Notes: a model not told the origin generated them from the letters alone. A stretch of 64,000 nucleotides of DNA from Sinotaia quadrata (GCA_028829895.1 CM054179.1:41929617-41993616), one strand, 5' to 3'. Shown: positions 1-11,775, numbered from the stretch's first letter. Translations and numbers: made by a program.

Positions 1-420
1 TGGTTGGCTGCACTAAACAAGTCTAGGAATAGGTGTGTTATCAAATGGTTGGCTGCACTAAACAACTCTAAAAATAGATGTGTTATCAAATGGTTGGCTG
101 CACTAAACAAGTCTAGGAATAAACTTGTTATCACAGGCTGACTGCACTAAACAACTCTAAAAATAGATGTGTTATCAAATGGTTGGCTGCACTAAACAAG
201 TCTAGGAATAAACCTGTTATCACAGGGCTGACTGCACTAAGCAACTATAAAGTTAAACACATTATCAGCATTTGACTATATTAAACAAGCTGGATCTAAA
301 CTCACTATCAGAAGGTTGACTGCATTAAAAAAAGGCTAGTTTTAAACACTAATCACAGGGTCGACTGCATTAAACAAAAGGCTAGCTCTAAACACTTTAT
401 CACAGGGTTGACTGCCCAGA
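1..420. repeat. 45-bp minisatellite, decaying rightward
   Basis: About nine copies of a unit containing TGGTTGGCTGCACTAAACAA, followed by a variable part ending GTTATCA. The first copies are nearly identical at 45 bp spacing. From about position 240 the copies diverge and change length, ending in weak GACTGCATTAAACAA remnants. The array runs off the left edge, so its full size is unknown. Confidence 0.9.
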
Positions 421-929
421 ATCAAGTTAGAAAAGAGAAGAAAAGAGAACAAAAGAAATAAATGACCATGCGTGCTATCCGGTTATCTTGGACGTTCTCT
501 GTCGCTCCATCGAGCGAACTTTGTGCACATAACGTTTCTCGGTGTGAGAGGATCATCCGGTTTTATCTGGAAATTAGACCACCGGCCACGTACCGGCACA
601 AACCACGCAACATTGACCGCTAGTCTGTAGAGGAATGCAAGTCAGAACTTGAGGAAACAGATACAGTACTGACATTGCCAGACTTAAACCTTTCGATGGA
701 ATAAGGAGGATCACGAACTGTTTAAAAGAAGAAATAACATAATGAACAATCTGCTAGTTGGAGAAAAAACACTTGACTTCAGTAATGGAGAATGAGCAAT
801 TAACTTCAACCTAAATAAAAGAACAGAAAAAAATTTGAAAAAAAAGTGAAAGAATTAAAAGAATAAAAACAAAATCAATAATAGAACAGTGGTATTAATT
901 ATAAGAATAACATGACTGGGTTTGGTTAG
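421..929. other. Unique sequence, no supported gene
   Basis: A purine-rich start (421-465) leads into a short GC-richer patch at about 468-625, where a 51-codon ATG-to-TAG frame is open on the plus strand. The frame is too short and featureless to call a gene. The rest is A-rich single-copy sequence. Confidence 0.5.
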
Positions 930-1095
930 TGTGCTTTATTTGTGTGTTGTGTGTTGTGGTGTGTTTGTGTGTGTGTGTTTTGTGAGTATGCGTTTTTGTT
1001 TTGTGAGTAATTTTTGTGTTTTGTGTGCGTTTCGTGTGTGTGTGTGTTTTGTGAGCGTGTGATTTTATTTCGTGTGTGCAGGTGTGTATTTGAGT
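930..1095. repeat. Imperfect GT-rich tract
   Basis: Irregular TGTG/TTTTGTGAG repeats, T/G on the plus strand. Both strands are open for 60-90 codons only because of low complexity, so no gene is inferred. Confidence 0.75.
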
Positions 1096-2494
1096 GCGTC
1101 TTTACAAACCAACACGAAAGAAAGTTCCACAACTCGGTTAAAGCTGTTTACATACTAAAGATATCACGAGTCCAGTCATTTGTAGTTGGTCACGAAATTG
1201 CCCTTACATTCGCCGTCACGCAGAAGGAAGTGTGTGATCGATCACTATGGCAACATACATTAGAAGAAAAAATGTAATTGAATCATGCAATACAGACAAC
1301 ACAAGCACGGTTCAATATTTTCTCTAACAAGTTCAATGAAATTCGTGGGAAAAGCTAATTGAAGCGTGATGTTTCCAATAGATTGACACGTCTGTTCAAT
1401 CGATGCATGCCTGGCTTTCTTCCTTCTGGACATAACAGTGTCCCCATCTGCGCCCCCAAAACCCTAGCCGCAAATGTGTGTCCGGTCAAGTTACAGATCA
1501 AGCTATGACTAGTTCACACCTACAAGGGAGGCAGGGGACCATAATAAAACACAATAAGATGATTTCAGTTAATATCTTAAACCCACTTGCTCAGAGACAT
1601 ATTTTATAATGAAACATTTTAGAAACAATCGATTTGTAGTGTGGATAATATATCTATATATTAAAAAGTAAAAATAGTTAATGTTTGATGATTAGTATCT
1701 GCCAACCCTTTACAATACTTTCACGAGAGTTGTTATCGTTTATCATCATCGCCCATAGTCGCGTATGAATAGAAAAATACGAGATTACAGAGCATATAGA
1801 ATCTATGCTAAAAAAAACAAAACAACGATAAACAGTCCAGTAAGCCAGAGAGGATTAAACCTATCTTATATTTATCTGCTGAGAACTACTACAACGCTTT
1901 CTTGATTAAAAAGCTCTATTTGTCATAAGAGAGTTAAGACATTCTTAAGACAAACAAAATAAAAATGAAATCCCGCATATTGCATATGTTGTAAGACTTA
2001 AGTCATTCTCATGGCAATTCATTGCTCAATTTCCTACATTTATCTGAGTTATTGAAAATTAATCCAGTGTGAATTCTACCTGGAATTTTTATTTTTTTTA
2101 TTTTACATGAATGATCACACCGTACCCACATGTATGCCATGGGGAGTTAACTCCATCTCTTGCAGGTCTTTACGACGTACGTGGTTAATGGTGGAAGGTT
2201 GCATGACAAAAGCTAATTGCATCGTCAGACAAATGTCACAGCAGCATTGGCGACCAGGCGCGTTTTGCATGTGGTCGGATGCGCTGCAGAGCGGGAAAAA
2301 ATAATTATCAAACCGTAGTATGGTATCGACTCTTTCTTTATGCAGTGACGTCAGAAAGCAAAACATAGGTGGTACGTTGTTGCTTTAAAAGAAAAAAAAA
2401 ACTGCTCTATTTTCTGAAGCTTCACAGAACGCACAGATAAAAGAGGTGTGTGGGGGTTATGTGTTTGGTGGTGGTAGTGATGATCATACATGCT
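1096..2494. other. Unique AT-rich sequence
   Basis: No convincing exon. At 2105-2310 a somewhat GC-richer patch is open on both strands and includes an acceptor-like CCATCTCTTGCAG near 2155, but neither translation has a recognisable domain. A TGACGTCA palindrome lies at 2346-2353. Confidence 0.5.
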
Positions 2495-2496
2495 TA

Positions 2497-2600
2497 CCTA
2501 CATAGGTATAAACATACTTGTGTACGTACATAGGCCTACATAGGTATAAACATACTTGTGTACGTACATAGGCCTACATAGGTATAAACATACATGTGTA
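2497..2600. repeat. 38-bp tandem repeat, about 2.7 copies
   Basis: CCTACATAGGTATAAACATA recurs at 2497, 2535 and 2573, with GTGTACGTACATAGG between. Confidence 0.9.
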
Positions 2601-2712
2601 TATTCATTCCGACAGATTTAAAGAAAATTCTGGTTTTGAAGGTTTCAGATATATTTCGTAGAATTAATTCTTGTTATCGCAGATGTGTACTATAGAAATC
2701 AGAGGTATGCTC

Positions 2713-2990
2713 AACATTGTCCTATTGACATCTATGGTCATCATATGGTCAACATAGTCCTATTGACATCTATGGTCATCATAGTCCTATTGACACCTAT
2801 GGTCATCTTAGTCCTATTGACATCTATGGTCATCATAGTCCTACTGACATCTGTGGTCATCATAGTCCTATTGACATCTATGGTCATCATAGTCCTATTG
2901 ACATCTATGGTCATCATAGTCCTATTGACATCTATGGTCATTATAGTCCTATTGACATCTTTAGTGATCATAGTTATATGGACAACATCT
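2713..2990. repeat. 27-bp minisatellite, about 10 copies
   Basis: The unit contains AGTCCTATTGACATCTATGG followed by TCATCAT. Because 27 is a multiple of 3, no stop accumulates and both strands stay open as 9-residue peptide repeats. This is an artefact of the period, not evidence of a protein. Confidence 0.92.
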
Positions 2991-3155
2991 GTGTAGATAT
3001 CACTGCTCAATAAAAAAATATTGATCTATAACCATTATAGTTCTGCTATGTTGCTTTTCGGAGACCATCTATCTATAGACATAATGTTTCTACGGATGTC
3101 ACAGTTCTATAGACTTCACAACTTTATAGACATTACAAATACGGACACTGTAACT

Positions 3156-3158
<3 letters not shown>

Positions 3159-3222
<64 letters not shown>

Positions 3223-3230
3223 TGTGTAGA
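3159..3230. repeat. (GT)n microsatellite
   Basis: Nearly perfect TG dinucleotide run with a few TATG interruptions near its right end. Confidence 0.97.
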
Positions 3231-3249
3231 TGTATATAGTTCTGCAGAC

Positions 3250-3524
3250 ATCATTGCTCTTTAAATACAAAGTTCTATAGACACCATAGTTCTAAATACA
3301 GAACAGTTCTATGGACCTATATGTCAAAAGACATAACAATTCTACAAACATTATAAGTCAAAATACATAACATTTCCACAAACATTATATGTCTAAAGAC
3401 ACAGCATTTCTACAAACACTAAAAGACATACCATTTCTACAAACACTGTATGTCTAAAGGCATAACATTTCTACAAAACCTATATATCTAAAGATATAAC
3501 ATTTCTACAAACACTATAAGTATA
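3250..3524. repeat. Degenerate AT-rich tandem repeat
   Basis: Diverged copies at roughly 30-40 bp spacing containing AAGACATAACATTTCTACAA and TATGTCTAA. The spacing is irregular, which suggests an old array. Confidence 0.7.
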
Positions 3525-3695
3525 TGACACCAACGCCATCTAGTTAATGGCTATGATTATTATTAATAATTAATCATCCATAGCTAATTACAAGTGATGA
3601 GAATCTTAAATTATGTTATTAATAATTCTCCAGAAGACACCACTCGTTTCTCTCTCACCTGGCGGATATGCGGGCACTGTAAACGTTTTCTCTCT
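3525..3695 (+). mobile_element. Dispersed repeat family A, copy 1 (partial)
   Basis: This stretch aligns base for base over most of its length with 59230-59400 in the same orientation, and with the reverse complement of about 45690-45865. Shared landmarks in order are CATCTAGTTAATGG, TTATTAATAATTAA, CTAATTACAA, ATGTTATTAATAATTCTCC, AGACACCACTCG, GCGGATATGCGGGC and TGTAAACGTTTTCTCTC. It then breaks into the adjacent 28-bp array. No coding capacity. Probably a non-autonomous or decayed element; the class is unknown. Confidence 0.75.
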
Positions 3696-3865
3696 ACCAC
3701 AAAAGCCAAACGTTTTAGCATATCGTCACTAAATCCAAACGTTTAGCATAGCGTCACTAAATCCAAACGTTTAGCATAGCGTCACTAAAGGCAAAACGTT
3801 TAGATAGCATCACTAAAGCCAAAAGGTATAGCAAAGCGTCACTAAAGACAAAACGTTTGGCATAG
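3696..3865. repeat. 28-bp minisatellite, about 6 copies
   Basis: Units contain CCAAACGTTTAGCATAGCGT followed by CACTAAA. The array begins exactly where family A copy 1 stops. Its first unit resembles the element's next segment (AAAGAAAAACATTTACCGTT in the 59.4-kb copy), so it may be an internal expansion of the element. Confidence 0.85.
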
Positions 3866-4634
3866 CAAAATGACAACATCATATAGCGATAGGTACAGAA
3901 TTAGTGTCACATAATAGCAGCTACAAGAATGTGACTTTAACAAAAATAAATGTCCTTTCCATTGTACTAAATCTCGAACACTCTACGGCTTGTCGCCGTT
4001 GTCAGAACTCACTTGTTAAATTTCGACGTCGCCTAACGTACCAGCCTTAGAGTTATCGATCTTTGTCAAAACGTCTTGTTAGCGTCGAATTTAATTTCAC
4101 TTCGGGGGAACGTTGGCACGGGGCTGCTACTAAGCTTTATGCAATCGAAGATCTTTCATTATCGGTAGGGGGTTGGGGACTTTTGCATTTAAAAAAATAA
4201 CTTCTGATGAAATTCTATTCAACGGTTCTTGCACTGTATTCTAGAAGACAAGAAACTATATATAGGCGTAAACAGGAAAGTGCAATTGCACGTAATTATA
4301 AAATTTCCTATGTATGAAAGAATGAATATTAATATAAAGTAATATTTGGTATAAAATTAGATTTGTATATGCCAAAAAATTAATATGCTTATGTGCATAT
4401 TTATATAGTTATGAATGAAACAACTTAAATACATCGAGTGAATACATTCCGTTAGGTTTCTCACTTCATTCATTTCCACGAACTAAGGGACTTACAACGA
4501 GTGGGTGAGTTAGGATATTATTTCCAGTGGTAGAATATGGGGGATATATTTTACAAATTATTTATTTCCAAACGTGGCATATTTTCCTGTTGTAAAGATT
4601 ATGAATGCATCTATGTTTTGAATGTATCTGCATG
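3866..4634. other. Unique sequence
   Basis: Mostly AT-rich, with a slightly GC-richer patch at about 3965-4140 that lacks a long open frame. No gene, RNA or element recognised. Confidence 0.5.
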
Positions 4635-4652
4635 CGTGTGTGCGCGCGCGCG

Positions 4653-4702
<50 letters not shown>
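4635..4702. repeat. (GC)n-(GT)n alternating purine-pyrimidine tract
   Basis: GCGCGCGCGCGTG followed by TATG and a (TG)n run. Such uninterrupted alternation is a known Z-DNA-prone sequence type. Confidence 0.95.
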
Positions 4703-4707
<5 letters not shown>

Positions 4708-5255
4708 CTTGTGTATGTATCTAACTGTGTAGGTCCTGAGGCTATGTAGCATTTGTTAACATACTTCGTGTTGACCCTATGCTTCTAGCTTAGCGACAAT
4801 GCCATCCGAATGTCTGGATTTAGACATCTAAGCAGAGTTAAGGCCCCTGAATTAAGAGTACAGTGTTAAATTGTTGTGAAGCATACGCAAAGTTTAAGTG
4901 TCGCAGACTGCTTGCACTATTTCGTGCGAAGACACCTTAAGATATTGACCACTCCTCGTCCCCGACCTGGACGGCAACGTCTATGGTCTATTAGGGCATT
5001 TTGTCGAAGACTAGTGAGACCCAACTGCTGTCGCTTGAAGAAAGATATATGAATAATAAATATTATGATGAAGTTACAAAAGTCTGTAGTAATAAATTTA
5101 GAATCTCACTGTTTGCAAGACTATGGCCATCTTCACCGTTATACTTGAACTCTTGAATTGTCAAGACGATGAGAGTCATCGTCAAGGGGGGAAAAAATGT
5201 CATTGTCATTCGCTACTAGATAGACAGCAAATTTCAGTTTGCTACAGATATGCAA

Positions 5256-5256
<1 letters not shown>
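4703..5256. other. Unique sequence
   Basis: No open frame with protein-like composition and no repeat recognised. Confidence 0.5.

Positions 5257-5298
<42 letters not shown>
5257..5298. repeat. (GT)n microsatellite
   Basis: About 20 uninterrupted GT units. Confidence 0.97.
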
Positions 5299-5300
<2 letters not shown>

Positions 5301-5514
5301 CATTTACCTTGGTCTATATCCGTTAAAGGCTCGTATACGAGCCAGTAGGTTATGACAATAAAGACAAACACTTAACAAGACGTTACAAGATTCCTAAAAC
5401 ATCTACAGCTAGCAAACCACTACACTAACGGTTAAGAAATAACAACAACAAAAGTAATAGACGAGTAACGCCCACTGCTAGCAACTTGACTAAAGACTTG
5501 CTATAGCATTTGAA

Positions 5515-5625
5515 AAAGTACAAATGTGATTTTACAGTTAGTAACTAGAAAGTAAGGGTTGCTTCTATCATTTAGAAGGTACAAATGTGATTTTACAATT
5601 ATAACTGGAGGGTAAGAGTTCTGCC
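5515..5625. repeat. Two-copy direct repeat, about 60 bp
   Basis: GTACAAATGTGATTTTACA occurs near 5517 and 5579. Each copy is followed by a diverged TTA-TAACT-GA-GGTAAG segment. Confidence 0.8.
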
Positions 5626-5865
5626 TCACATTACAGGTGCGTGACTGTGATTAGTTAGCCTGTGTCTATCTTTCGGTTAAACTTTTAAAGGATATTTACC
5701 GTGTTCTCTGTCTTATGCTATTAGAGAAGTGTAGAAAGTTTCACTTTCTTTCATAATAATCAAATAAGCTTGCCTTTGACGTTTTAAAAACAGTCTCGAC
5801 AATATGTTGTCACGTGGTCCCGAGGAAAGCAATATCACCTACTCGGGGGGGTACGAAGTGACGGT

Positions 5866-6141
5866 CTCTCTTTCTCTCTCTCTGTCTCTCTCTCTCTCTG
5901 TCTCTCTCTCTCTCTGTCTCTCTCTCTCTGTCTCTCTCTCTCTCTGTCTCTCTGTCTCTATCTCTCTCTCTGTCTCTCTTTCTCTCTCTCTCTCTCTGTC
6001 TCTCTTTCTCTTTCTCTCTCTCTGTCTCTCTCTCTCTGTCTCTCTTTCTCTCTCTCTCTGTCTCTCTTTCTCTTTTTCTCTCTCTGTCTCTCTTTCTCTT
6101 TCTCTCTCTCTTTCTCTTTCTTTCTCTCTCTTTCTCTCTCT
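5866..6141. repeat. Pyrimidine tract (TCTCTG/TCTTTC)n
   Basis: About 275 bp of TC dinucleotides with regular G or extra T interruptions. One strand is essentially all pyrimidine with interspersed G. The long open frame through it (Ser/Leu only) is a low-complexity artefact. Confidence 0.95.
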
Positions 6142-7016
6142 CGTTTCCTAATACACTGGGATCTTCCAGTATTGGAGTACTAGAATCCTAAAAGCTCTTT
6201 GTTTTAACAGAATAACGTCTACCTTCAGATTCTACGTTTTACAGTATACTAATGCTAGTCGCCATAACTGTCGTCCACCAAGTACAGAGTCCACTAGAAC
6301 CAAAGCACATAATCACATTTCACTGATCCATTTTCCTCCCTTGCAAAATATCCCATAGTATATTTCAATAGGTCACATGAAATAAATAGCCTACGTAACC
6401 CATTTATGTCAAAGATATATCAGGCACCCTCAACTGACTCAACAGTATCGAACGATCTTTCCACTTCTCTCGGAGTGCGTGTAACTGCTGTCGTATAAAA
6501 CTCTACCCGACAGTTTACACCTCATAATTCTTGACGCGTTTATGTTCGATTTGTCTTAGCGTCAGACAACGCACGTCATTTTCGGATTTCTGCTCCTTAA
6601 TTACTGATAATTTCCACTACCCTGTAGTCCTCTCATCTTTCCGGTTTTCCCAGACACAGGCTTGTCTGCATTTTATGTTCGTCTAACACCTGCTGGTCAG
6701 TCCAACTGCCGATTTCCTTTAGAGCCGTTTCTTTGATTTATAATCTCTGGCATAATAACCGATAATTCTCTGGGTTTCTGCTGCTGATAGTCTGATGGCT
6801 CAGTGCAAAGGTTGTAAGTACGTGTGAGCAAGATACTCAAAGTGTTGGACTCATTAAGTGTTTTTCAAACCCTTTCTCCTAATCTTCCGGTTCGTGGTAT
6901 CGTACCACTTCATTAGGAATAAACCATATTTTAGTCATCTGGATTGAACTAGCAAAGATAGAAGACATATTTCTTGACAGTGTGTAATTGAGAAAATATT
7001 AGTGCATATGTGTACG
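6142..7016. other. Unique sequence
   Basis: Slightly higher GC than surroundings, with all frames interrupted. No gene or repeat identified. Confidence 0.5.
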
Positions 7017-7075
7017 TTCATTGTGTCTGTGTGTGTGTCTGTGTGTGTGTGTGTTTGTGTGTGTGAATGCGAGTG
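7017..7075. repeat. Imperfect (GT)n
   Basis: TGTGTCTGTGTG-type repeats with C and T interruptions. Confidence 0.9.
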
Positions 7076-7384
7076 TGCGTACAGCCATCTTGACACAGTC
7101 ATACAGATTCGGAAAAGGCCTACATCAATAACAGAATTAATATGCTCAATAAAGTTTTTGCCCAACTCCTTTTCAAGCAGGAAAAAAACGCAGTTCTGTT
7201 TAAAGTTTTAAAACATGCAGAGCTATTAGTAGAATTTGAAGAGTAAGTAGTGTTTTTAATAATGCGTTTAGAAACACAATTTTCGTGACAATGAGGACCA
7301 AGACTTTTAAATACGCATTTTAGTGATGTGATCTTAGGGTGCGCTTTTCACTTTGAGATTTTAAAAAATGTTTGCATAACTATA

Positions 7385-7690
7385 ACGTCTCTAAACATAA
7401 TCTAGTCTTGTTCAACTTTTTCACTTTGATTATTCAAATACTTTAAGTAGCTTTAACTTTTTTAAGTATAAGGTCCTCTTTAACCTTTTGATTATTCGTA
7501 TATTGCATACATGTAACGTCGCCCAGCAGGAGGTCCTCTTTTTCACTTTGATTATTCAAGTATTGATTACTTTTAACTTCTCTAAGCATTGGGAGCTCTT
7601 TCACGCTTTGATTGTTCAAGTACTGCATAACTTTACCTTCTATAAGCATGTTCTATACGTTTCCCTTTGATTATCCCAATACTGAATAGC
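7385..7690. repeat. Degenerate repeat of about 60-63 bp, 4-5 copies
   Basis: Each copy has CACTTTGATTATTCAA (or a close variant), then AGTAT or ATACT, then CTTTAACTTCTCTAAGCAT and a GAGGTCCTCTTT-like end. Copies differ by roughly 15-25%, so the array is old. Confidence 0.8.
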
Positions 7691-8685
7691 TAATGCTTCC
7701 AACCGTAGGTGTTTGCTTTGGTTGTTTAATGATTGCATGATATTTTAAGTCTGTTAATATAGGGAATAATTTGTCACTTGTTTCGAACGGATACTCAAAT
7801 ATTTCTCCTCAGACATCAAAAGACGAACATTTTAGTCTCGCTACAAATGTCTTTTACATCTTCCACGTAGCTTATAATGTCTCAAGTGTTTGAAAGTACG
7901 GTAGGCCGTGCGTGCCAGTCGTCAAGAGATACGCGCTTTAATGTTCGAATGCTGTGACCAGTGCAGCTTTGACAAAAAAAGTGAAACGTTCTCTCAAATT
8001 GCCCCACTCAACCCGCCATTTTCCACCCTCTTGTCGATTCTTGAGATACTTCAATCTATCTGACGTCGACAAAGCTCGTTACCCAAATTACTGTGTTTTA
8101 CAGCTATAAGCCAAATGATACATTTTAAAGTTTGCCACTTGAGAAATTAAAAATAATAAGGAAATTAAATCTTCCTTACGCCGAATCATAACTCAGATTT
8201 TAAGTGCTAAACTTTCTGCATTAGAACGTAACATTGAAGGTTGAGACTTCAAGGCATGCAAATAAACCCACTAAAGCTGTTAACAGGAGAAGACAAATGT
8301 CCCACTTAACTTTCCTCAGTACCGGAGTAAAAGGTTTGGAAATGTAGGGAGGATATGTGCACTGGGATATGAACTTACTTTTAAAAAAACAATATACTTT
8401 TGGCAGATGACTTTTAAGTGTTCCGTGACTTCTCATTATAACACTACAACATACAACGACCTGTGATATACCATAGAGTGACTTACGACACTACAATACA
8501 ACTGGTTATGACACGATTCCATACGAGCTGACTCGATCATACAACTAGATGGCACGATACCATCCAACGAGTGATGTAAATTATTCAGGATATCTTGCTA
8601 CCACACCGAATAGCCGTAACAGACTTCTGGACTAGAAAATAAATAATTGTTCCTCTTAGACCGCCGACGTATGAATATATATATA
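7691..8685. other. Unique sequence
   Basis: A loosely repeated ACGACACTACAATACAAC-like phrase occurs at about 8440-8575. No gene evidence. Confidence 0.5.
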
Positions 8686-8686
8686 A

Positions 8687-8705
8687 AGAGAGAGAGAGAG
8701 AGAGG

Positions 8706-8741
<36 letters not shown>

Positions 8742-8842
8742 GGGAGAGGGAGAGGGAGAGAGAGAGAGAGGGAGAGAGGGAGGGAGAGAGAGAGAGAGAG
8801 AGGGAGAGAGAGAGAGAGGGAGAGGGAGAGAGAGAGAGAGGG

Positions 8843-8873
<31 letters not shown>

Positions 8874-8894
8874 GAGGGAGAGAGAGAGAGAGAT
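8687..8894. repeat. 208-bp pure purine tract (GA)n with GGGA
   Basis: Every base on the plus strand from about 8687 to 8894 is A or G: (GA)n runs separated by GGGA. This is a long homopurine mirror-like sequence of the kind able to form triplex (H-) DNA. Confidence 0.96.
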
Positions 8895-9324
8895 AACGTG
8901 TATTATTTCTTTAGTCATGAGATAAGCTGTAGTAAATTTAGTTCCTTAGACATAAGGTGAGACATTCTGTAGTAAATATATTGTCTTTGGACATGAGACC
9001 AAAAGCTGGAGAATTAGGCGTTTGTGAGGTTGAAGCTTCGGATTCAATGAGAAAGGTAAACTGTCCAAGTCGCATGACCGACAGGGATGAGGGAAGATTA
9101 TTTATCGAAGCTTCATGGTCAAAGGAGATGCAAGCACATTATTAGAATGACGCTATGTTTTCTGTTTGGAAATACTTGACAGTAACCTTAACCGCGAAAC
9201 TAAAAGTAACGCTCAAGAAATGCAGGTCGTTGTTTGCTTTTATCACTAACAAACACAGTTCTTGAGCAATTGTAGAAAATTGCAAGGAAGAACCAACGGT
9301 TATTGTGTATTGCTTTGTGGTTGT

Positions 9325-9585
9325 AATGCCTCAACTGTACTGTTCTATACAGCCATGTTGTAATGCCTCAAATGTACTGTTCTATACAGCCATGTTGTAA
9401 TGCCTCAACTGTACTGTTCTGTACAGCCAAGTTGTAATTCCTCAACTGTACTGTTCTGTACAGCTAAGTTGTAATGCCTCAACTGTACTGTTCTGTACAG
9501 CCAAGTTGTAATGCCTCAACTGTACTGTTCTGTACAGCCAAGTTGTAATGCCTCAACTGTACTGTTCTGTACAGCCAAGTTGAAA
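9325..9585. repeat. 37-bp minisatellite with internal palindrome, 7 copies
   Basis: The unit contains TAATGCCTCAACTGTACTGT then TCTGTACAGCCAAGTTG. Every unit holds the inverted repeat CTGTAC-6 bp-GTACAG. The copies are nearly identical, so expansion was recent. Confidence 0.93.
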
Positions 9586-10190
9586 TGCCTTATGGATCGT
9601 ATAAACTCGGCGGGAAACGAATAATATAAATAACTTCATTATGTCAGAAATAACTCGTCTAAGATAGGATGTGTGTGCGTATGCAAATAGTTTCACATAC
9701 AGAAGGAGGGAGGGACGGACGGATGGATGGAGCATATTTGCCTGGTCTAACGATAACAACGCGGTTTCAAGTTGCGAAAGCCAGGTTTAATTGCTACGTG
9801 TTCCCGGTAGAGAAATATAAAAAAAATAATTTCTTTGTTACATTAATGTGATTAGCTGAAGATCGAAGTTACGGTCTGACCTTAATTAAATTATTTTTTG
9901 ATGCACTCATACTGTGATCATTATCTCTCACAGGTACCCGGTTCCTATGGACATCTGTCTATTTCTAGATCTGTAGGGCATGTTTCCTTAAAACTAAATT
10001 AGAACGAACGAAGCGTAATACTGCCCGAAGACAGCCAGAAAACATAGAATGAATAAAAGTAAGTGCACTAGCGCTTGCAACAGATTCTAATTTTAGTTGC
10101 ATGCGGATGCACTTAATTCAGCAGAATTTAACAGCTTAAGCTAGTGAACGCCTGAATGAATGAAACTGTGTAGACAATAGAACTAATTTT
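9586..10190. other. Unique sequence
   Basis: A short GGAC/GGAT tetranucleotide patch lies at about 9705-9730. Otherwise no feature recognised. Confidence 0.5.
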
Positions 10191-10199
10191 AACAGTATA

Positions 10200-10365
10200 A
10201 ACTATTAGTGGTGGAATAAATTTGCCTATCCCTATTTGTAAACTTAATTGTAATATAAACTGTTAAATTGTTGAAGTGACCCGATCTTGAGCACTCCTTA
10301 TGATAGCATTTTTTGTTAGTGTCAGAGTTGGAGTAAACACGAGTTGAGAATATGCTAGAAACTTA
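10200..10365 (+). mobile_element. Dispersed repeat family B, copy 1
   Basis: Matches 44545-44700 in the same orientation and the reverse complement of about 34955-35095. Shared landmarks are AAATTTGCCTAT, CTATTTGTAAACTTAATTGT, GCACTCCTTATGATAG, GTGTCAGAGTTGGAGTAAAC and GAGTTGAGAATATGCTAGAAA. It stops before the CCAGTTCGAACTGG palindrome seen in the other copies, so it is truncated at that end. No intact reading frame is shared between copies. Confidence 0.7.
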
Positions 10366-10929
10366 TCCAAGTCGCTGCAATGCTCGTTCTTAGTGATCTC
10401 AGCAACCCATTGAGACAAAATGAATTCAAAATTTAAAAGAAAAAAATGACCAAAGTTCTGAATAACAATTTGTTTACTTGTTCTCTAAAGTCCGAGTGAT
10501 ATTTTCAAAAGAATGAATTTTCGTTTTCAATAGCACAATTACAGTGAATCCAAATACATTCAAACGTATTGATAGAAACAGTCATGATATTCCTCCTTTT
10601 CCAGCCTACGCATATTTGCTAAAACCCTAACAACGTTTACGAATTAATGATTTTTAATTATCGTGTCAGACGCACTGAACTGTCCTTGGAAAAGTTCATT
10701 TGTTGGGTCCGACAACTCAGTCAATCGCGGGTAATTACATTGACAGACATTTTGTATTGACTAGTCTATTTTCAGACCAACACATCGAAGACTCAAAGGA
10801 ATTTTTCTTTTATTACTTAAAGAAAAGTGTTTGCCCCATTAGAAGTACATGCACTAGGCGGAAGAAATGTTCGTGTGAGAGTGTGTACCTAGGTGTTCGC
10901 ACGCTTGCACGTGTGTTTTAGTTTCGTGT
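10366..10929. other. Unique sequence
   Basis: AT-rich, with no supported exon or repeat. Confidence 0.5.
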
Positions 10930-10940
10930 GTATGTGAATG

Positions 10941-10984
<44 letters not shown>

Positions 10985-11050
10985 TGCAAGCGTGTTAAGT
11001 TTGAGAGTGGATGTACTCATTTGTGTATGTGAGTGTGTGTGTGGGTGTTT
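10930..11050. repeat. (GT)n microsatellite and GT-rich flank
   Basis: A perfect TG run at about 10943-10978, followed by imperfect GTG-rich sequence. Confidence 0.92.
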
Positions 11051-11139
11051 GTAAATGCACTAATGTTATAAATGAAATTATTGCATGATGATTTCGATTT
11101 GGGTTGATATCATGCATGGACTCTGCAAATGTCAACAGG

Positions 11140-11350
11140 AAACATAACAACTGGCGTACGCCAGAGAGTGGAAACATAACAACTGGCGTACGCCAGAGAG
11201 TGAAACGTGACAAATGGCGTACGCCAGAGAGTGGAAACATGACAAATGGTGTACGCCAGAGAGTGAAACGTGACAAATGGTGTACGCCAGAGAGTGGAAA
11301 CATGACAAATGGTGTAAGCCAGAGAGTGAAACGTGACAACTGGCATAGTG
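11140..11350. repeat. 31/32-bp array carrying TGGCGTACGCCA palindrome
   Basis: About seven units of the form GAAACATGACAAATGG-(C/T)GTACGCC-AGAGAGTG. GAAACAT and GAAACGT units alternate, giving a 63-bp dimer. Several units hold the perfect 12-bp palindrome TGGCGTACGCCA. Confidence 0.92.
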
Positions 11351-11572
11351 TGGAAAGAGGACAACTGCTGTACAGCCGAAGCCGATAGTAGAAAGAGGAC
11401 AACTGCTGTACAGCCGAAGCCGATAGTAGAAAGAGGACAACTGCTGTACAGCCGAGGCTGAGAGTAGAAAGAGGACAACTGCTGTACAGCCGAGAGTAAA
11501 AAGAGGACACTGCTCTACAGCCGAGAGTAGAAAGAGGACAACTGCTGTAGTATAGCCGAGGCCGAGAGTGGA
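11350..11572. repeat. 38-bp and shorter array carrying GCTGTACAGC palindrome
   Basis: About six units with AGAAAGAGGACAACTGCTGT then ACAGCCGA and either GCCGATAGT, GGCTGAGAGT or a deletion. The perfect 10-bp palindrome GCTGTACAGC sits in most units. It follows directly on the previous array. Confidence 0.92.
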
Positions 11573-11605
11573 TAATGACCTTCAAGTAATTTAGTTGGTT
11601 TTATG

Positions 11606-11775
11606 TGCCCGTGCAACACATAAAATGACGTCACTAAGAGTTTGTGGGAATAGATTTCCATAGATCACTACTGAATTTCTATGTTCATGTTGCCCGTGCA
11701 ACACATAAAATGACGTCACTAAGAGTTTGTGGGAATAGATTTCCATAGATCACTACTGAATTTCTATGTTCATGT
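11606..11775. repeat. 85-bp direct duplication, each copy with a TGACGTCA site
   Basis: Two essentially identical 85-bp copies, 11606-11690 and 11691-11775. Each begins TGCCCGTGCAACACATAAAA and contains TGACGTCACTAAGAG. Confidence 0.95.

Noticed and set aside
468..623. 51-codon plus-strand frame starting ATG at 468
   Set aside because: Short, basic, no signal or domain. Expected by chance in 64 kb.
2107..2366. Possible exon in a GC-richer patch open on both strands
   Set aside because: Acceptor-like sequence exists, but neither translation looks like a protein and no donor follows in frame.
9325..9585. Steroid-hormone response elements (TGTTCT half-site in each 37-bp unit)
   Set aside because: The partner half-site at 3-bp spacing is missing. 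The half-site alone is too common to support the claim.
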